Below the pieces are notes generated by a model. That model worked only from the letters and a program-made list of their open reading frames with translations. It was not told where the DNA came from and did no database searches. The position numbers and the translations under genes were made by a program. 64,000 nucleotides of DNA, taken from assembly GCA_905182985.1 (NCBI GenBank), contig CAJJDN010000058.1:404039-468038 (forward strand), given 5' to 3'. Positions 60,509 through 64,000 of this stretch are shown here, piece by piece (position 1 is the first letter of the stretch; each line of letters begins with the position of its first letter). This DNA comes from Paramecium sonneborni (Eukaryota; Ciliophora; Oligohymenophorea; Peniculida; Parameciidae).

Positions 60509-61242
60509 AATGCTTATTAGAAGATAGCTTAGAATTTAAAATAACTTAAATAAAATTATATAGAGAAAATAAACTAAAATGTCTCTGAATGAAGAAAATA
60601 TATTAAATTAATATATCTAATGATCTTAAAAATAAATTTATAAGATTAAAATTTTTTAGAATAATATTTTATTGAAAATGTAATTTTGGATAAACAAAAA
60701 AATACAAAAATCAACAAATTAATAATTAAGGTAAAGATTTCCAAGGAATAGAATGCATAGCCTTAGGCAAAGTCAAATCAGTCCGATGCCTAAAATATTT
60801 AGATTACAAATTCTTTAAAGAATAAAATGGATTAATATATGTTTTAATCTCTATAGATGCAGGTTAATTTGATGATTCAAAATTAGGCATATCAGAAAAT
60901 GAGTGTATGAAATGTTGATGATTATTTTATATTATTGGTTATTGATACTCTTCGCTAATAATAGATAGAGAGGCTACTCTAAATTAAGTTGGTTCAAATT
61001 TCTCCATTTCTCTTTTTATTTTATCAAAATCATCTCTTACATCTAATTACTAATATTATAAGATTTCCTATAATAAATAATTAGGTGTAAAATATATTTA
61101 ATTGGTCTTAAGATTAACCATACAAGGTGTTAATTCATAAGTCTCTTCTCTTGTTATTAATTCAATATTTCCTATAGCAAATAACAAACTTTAATTATGA
61201 TTATTATGATGAACAGGCTATTTTTCATTGTGATTTTAATAT
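60026..61242 (+). repeat. 1217-bp direct repeat, copy 2
   Basis: Offset 1218 from copy 1. Continues into the 5' part of the Myb gene. Confidence 0.92.
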
Positions 61243-62128
61243 TCATCTATTGGTTATTTACTTATTCTCCATAATATTTTATCAATTAATTTATTTAAAT
61301 CATCATCTACTTCATCCCTTTTTAATAAACCATTAAACCTATTTTTCACTTAGTTTTCATTTCGTTTTAATTGCTTTGCTATTTCTGTCCACTTTTTACC
61401 TTTTTACTAAATTTAATATACTAACTCTAAATCTTCTCTATCTGTCCAAGGATCTTTAATTTTAACCAATGATGGATCTAAGTAGTTTATCCATCTTTCC
61501 CTTAGTTACTTACTTGTTCTATATATTTAATTTATTTTATTCATTTCTTATGCAATATGTTTCCATCTATTTTCATCATTTTTGTATTTTTCATATAACA
61601 TTTATAAATACTGATCTTCTTCCTATGTAAATGGTTATGTAATTAAAGATGTTTTGTGCATGGATGTCCATTTTTACTTGATATTTTCAACATTTCTCCT
61701 AAATAAATATTAAGCAATCTCGTTAAAATCATCACTATTCAAAAATCTACAATTTTTTTATTTCAATGAACAATACTTACCAATAACCCAAACTAAAACT
61801 TTTTTTTCATCAAATGTCCAACTTTTTTTTTGATTCTAAGAGAAACGTCGATTGTGTAATTTCTTTTGAATTTTTAAAACCTCTACATCGTTTGGACAAT
61901 CATTTAAACCAACATTAAAATATTCTTTTAGATACAAAAAGTCTATTGGAATGTTCTGGCAACTTTCATAAAAATGTTAAAACAACTAATATTATTATTA
62001 AAACTCAAACTTCTCTTAACTTGATACTATGATTACTAAAAAATCTTACCTTATCGTTCATTCAAGCTTCTTCCTCTTTTTCTTTGACGAAACGAATCAG
62101 AGTCAGATAAATTCAATTCCTAGAACAT
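60711..62128 (-). CDS. Myb/SANT-domain transcription factor (three-repeat), 464 aa
   Basis: One intron (62027-62049, 23 nt) gives exactly 465 codons. After a ~100-residue leader come three Myb/SANT repeats, residues ~95-290: a first repeat with KSWTFDEKKVLVWVIGK, a second with QPFTQEEDQYLQMLYEKY then WKHIAQEM, and a third with KDPWTDREDLELVYQIQQKG then KWTEIAKQLKRNENQVKNRF. The regularly spaced tryptophans and the basic recognition helices are DNA-binding hallmarks of c-Myb/SNAPc4-like proteins. The C-terminal third is polar, ending LPKAMHSIPWKSLPQLLIC. It is nuclear by inference; targets unknown. Confidence 0.88.
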
Positions 62129-62443
62129 ATTTATATATATTTTAAATATAATGATATTATGCTCTTATCTTTATAAATAAAAATTTGTAAAGTTTATTAT
62201 ATTCATTTTATAATAAATTTACAGTCCTATTTATTTCGAATTTCATTGTCAAATTTCGATTGATTTAAAGTGAATTCATAAAAATATTTACTTATTTAAT
62301 TGTTGTTACGTATATGAAAAGGTATAATTAAAAAAAATTCGATTTACTTTAATATTTTTTTATTTCTTATCATAATTATAATTTAATGATATATACTTGA
62401 CATCAAAACCAAATCTAGAAGAATTAGTATATGATCACAATTC
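62129..62443. other. Intergenic region upstream of Myb gene
   Basis: AT-rich, about 315 bp, with (TA) stretches at 62130-62150. Presumed promoter of the Myb gene; no specific motif can be supported. Confidence 0.35.
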
Positions 62444-62491
62444 CAGAACAAAGTGAAATTTATATATATATATTAATTTTCATTCTTTCTT

Positions 62492-62758
62492 TCAAAATAT
62501 TTTACAACCTGTGCATCCTGTCTCTTTGAATCTTTTTACAGGTGGTTGAGACTCAAGATTACTAACATCTTCATTGTATTTTTTCCAATTTTCAACCATA
62601 ATAATTTAATCATTCTTTTTAAAAGAGACTTCCATCACACTTTTACATTCTCTTTTTAATCTTTTATTATTTATCTTAACAGCTTTAGGTGATGGACCAA
62701 AGGAATGCCTGTTAAGGTTAGATAAAATGCATTTATCAGATTAAACCTTAAAATCCAT
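62492..62758 (-). CDS. Small hypothetical protein, 88 aa
   Basis: Intronless, 89 codons, start MDFKVQSDKCILSNLN at 62758. The peptide is basic with a central VEVSFKKNDQIIMVENWKKY-like stretch and ends FKETGCTGCKIF, a compact CxxC tail. No domain recognised. The same gene is repeated at 63668-63934. Confidence 0.5.
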
Positions 62759-63231
62759 TAAAATTTATTATAATTATTTATCAATAAAGTATAAAATTAC
62801 TGACAGGGATTCTATATTTATATTATAAATTAATATACAAATTAAAAAAGAAGACAAAAGTATTAAATATATAATAATCAACATTTTTTCATATACGACT
62901 TAAAATTTTTGTTATTTTCAAAAAAATATTTTAACTTTTTTGAATAATACTTTTAAAAATAAAAAAAATCCATATATCTTAGAATAGATTTAAATTCAAA
63001 TATAAAAGAATCTAAATCATCATTCAATTCGAAAAAAGATAGATATATAAGTATATAAAATGACTTAATTTTCTTTGATACAATTTTGAAAAATAATATA
63101 TTAGAAAATAATTTGAGTTTTTAAATAGTTATCACTTTTTAATTAATTTGTTTAGTATCTACATTCTAATTTCTTGAAATTCTATTCTTTTTTTAGCAAT
63201 TACTGAAATCTTTTCCTTTACTTCTTATAAT
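62759..63231. other. Intergenic region
   Basis: Strongly AT-rich, about 470 bp. No convincing frame or RNA; A and T runs only. Confidence 0.35.
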
Positions 63232-63560
63232 TCATTTAAACATTTAAAAGTTTTCTAAAAAGTAATCATTAATTTAAAAACTCTTTTTCTGCTTATTAAA
63301 GTCTTTTACCATTTGATTGTTCTAAAAAACTTTTTCAAAAAGAATTTAATTTGAATCTTTGATATTCTAATCAATTTCTTTCAAAAAAAAAAAATAGTTT
63401 TGAATAGAGCACCTTATTCATTTTTTTTTATCTTTCATTAATTTTATTTTCACTGCTACAATTTGTAATTGAATTTATTAAAAATATACAGATGAATTAT
63501 CGATTTCGATTGAAACTAGAGGTTCTGAAATTAAAGAAATTTCTTTAAGTCATCCATAAA
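63232..63560 (-). CDS. Possible hypothetical gene fragment
   Basis: A minus-strand frame ending at TGA 63232 reads EIDQNIKDSNQILFEKVFQN then MVKDFNKQKKSFQ, protein-like in composition. Upstream, across a TGA near 63425, the same frame continues with ISLISEPLVSIEIDNSS. Two long A/T homopolymers (about 63385-63396 and 63421-63429) lie between, so a small intron or a homopolymer error may explain the break. The assembly join at 63619 may cut the 5' end. Approximate. Confidence 0.3.
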
Positions 63561-63618
63561 TAATATGTTTTATACTTATTTTTAAATAAAATAAAAATGT
63601 AAAAAAAAGAATGAAGTA

Positions 63619-63619
63619 N
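63619..63619. other. Single-N assembly join
   Basis: One N followed by a copy of sequence starting at 62444. Confidence 0.9.
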
Positions 63620-64000
63620 CAGAACAAAGTGAAATTTATATATATATATTAATTTTCATTCTTTCTTTCAAAATATTTTACAACCTGTGCATCCTGTCTC
63701 TTTGAATCTTTTTACAGGTGGTTGAGACTCAAGATTACTAACATCTTCATTGTATTTTTTCCAATTTTCAACCATAATAATTTAATCATTCTTTTTAAAA
63801 GAGACTTCCATCACACTTTTACATTCTCTTTTTAATCTTTTATTATTTATCTTAACAGCTTTAGGTGATGGACCAAAGGAATGCCTGTTAAGGTTAGATA
63901 AAATGCATTTATCAGATTAAACCTTAAAATCCATTAAAATTTATTATAATTATTTATCAATAAAGTATAAAATTACTGACAGGGATTCTATATTTATATT
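63620..64000 (+). repeat. 1175-bp direct repeat, copy 2 (cut by window end)
   Basis: Offset 1176 from copy 1; 381 bp visible and identical as read. Confidence 0.88.
63668..63934 (-). pseudogene. Second copy of the 88-aa gene (assembly copy)
   Basis: Identical to 62492-62758. Its frame is intact but it lies inside the duplicated overlap, so it is probably the same locus counted twice. Confidence 0.8.

Larger units (their letters stand above)
62444..63618 (+). repeat. 1175-bp direct repeat, copy 1
   Basis: Its first 381 bp recur at 63620-64000 after a single N at 63619; the window ends before the copy finishes. The third join of this type. Confidence 0.88.

Overview
This looks like somatic (macronuclear) DNA of a ciliate, most likely Paramecium. 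The sequence is very AT-rich. Long frames stay open only if TAA and TAG are read as glutamine and TGA is the sole stop. Genes are cut by tiny GT...AG introns, mostly 19-32 nt, and spacing is extreme: starts 39 bp apart, stops 13 bp apart, tandem genes 14-50 bp apart. No bacterial signals, tRNA, rRNA, transposon, telomere repeat or CRISPR array was seen. All coding calls use the ciliate code; standard-code open frames are shadows.

Layout. 1-2.4 kb: 3' end of an ankyrin-repeat gene (+), a small unknown gene (-) and a FYVE-like zinc-finger gene (+). 2.4-6.1 kb (-): an S49 (SppA-like) peptidase and a hybrid histidine-kinase homologue that has lost both phosphorylation sites. 6.5-6.9 kb (+): a small unresolved gene. 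6.9-10.4 kb (-): a formin with FH1 and FH2. 10.6-15 kb (+): two coiled-coil proteins. 15-16.8 kb (-): a helical protein. 17.2-18.6 kb (+): a coiled-coil protein. 18.6-20.2 kb (-): unknown. 20.8-26.1 kb (+): a short gene and a long myristoylation-motif protein that are partial tandem paralogues. 26.6-31.1 kb (+): a 48-residue ORF, a coiled-coil protein and a Kelch protein. 31.2-34.8 kb (-): eIF3c and an unknown. 34.9-36.0 kb (+): unknown. 36.5-41.2 kb (-): a charged coiled-coil protein and a kinesin. 41.6-42.5 kb (+): a RING protein. 42.5-43.3 kb (-): a possible PP1-docking protein. 43.7-46.7 kb (+): a SET-domain methyltransferase, its 5' half present twice. 46.9-58.6 kb (-): a small acylated protein, an unresolved gene, a TRAF-type/XAF1-like zinc-finger protein, a RAP-like protein, a 48-residue membrane protein, a GPCR and a WDR62/MAPKBP1-like WD40 protein. 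58.7-62.1 kb: a secreted protein (+) and a Myb factor (-), partly duplicated. 62.5-64 kb (-): a small protein, again duplicated.

Three single Ns (44648, 60025, 63619) each sit between two identical copies of flanking sequence. These are best explained as unmerged overlapping contig ends, so the real chromosome is about 3.3 kb shorter than the assembly here. Many genes fit cytoskeletal or signalling roles (formin, kinesin, coiled coils, kinase relic, GPCR, acylated proteins), but they have separate promoters on both strands and nothing indicates operons or a single pathway.

Gene models were spliced by eye. Those whose coding length divides by three after intron removal (many, noted below) are firmer than those where some introns remain unplaced. 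No wholly new system is demonstrated. The items most worth a second look are the relay-dead hybrid kinase homologue, the partial tandem paralogue pair with a shared C-terminal NPFE motif, and a candidate 15-nt intron.
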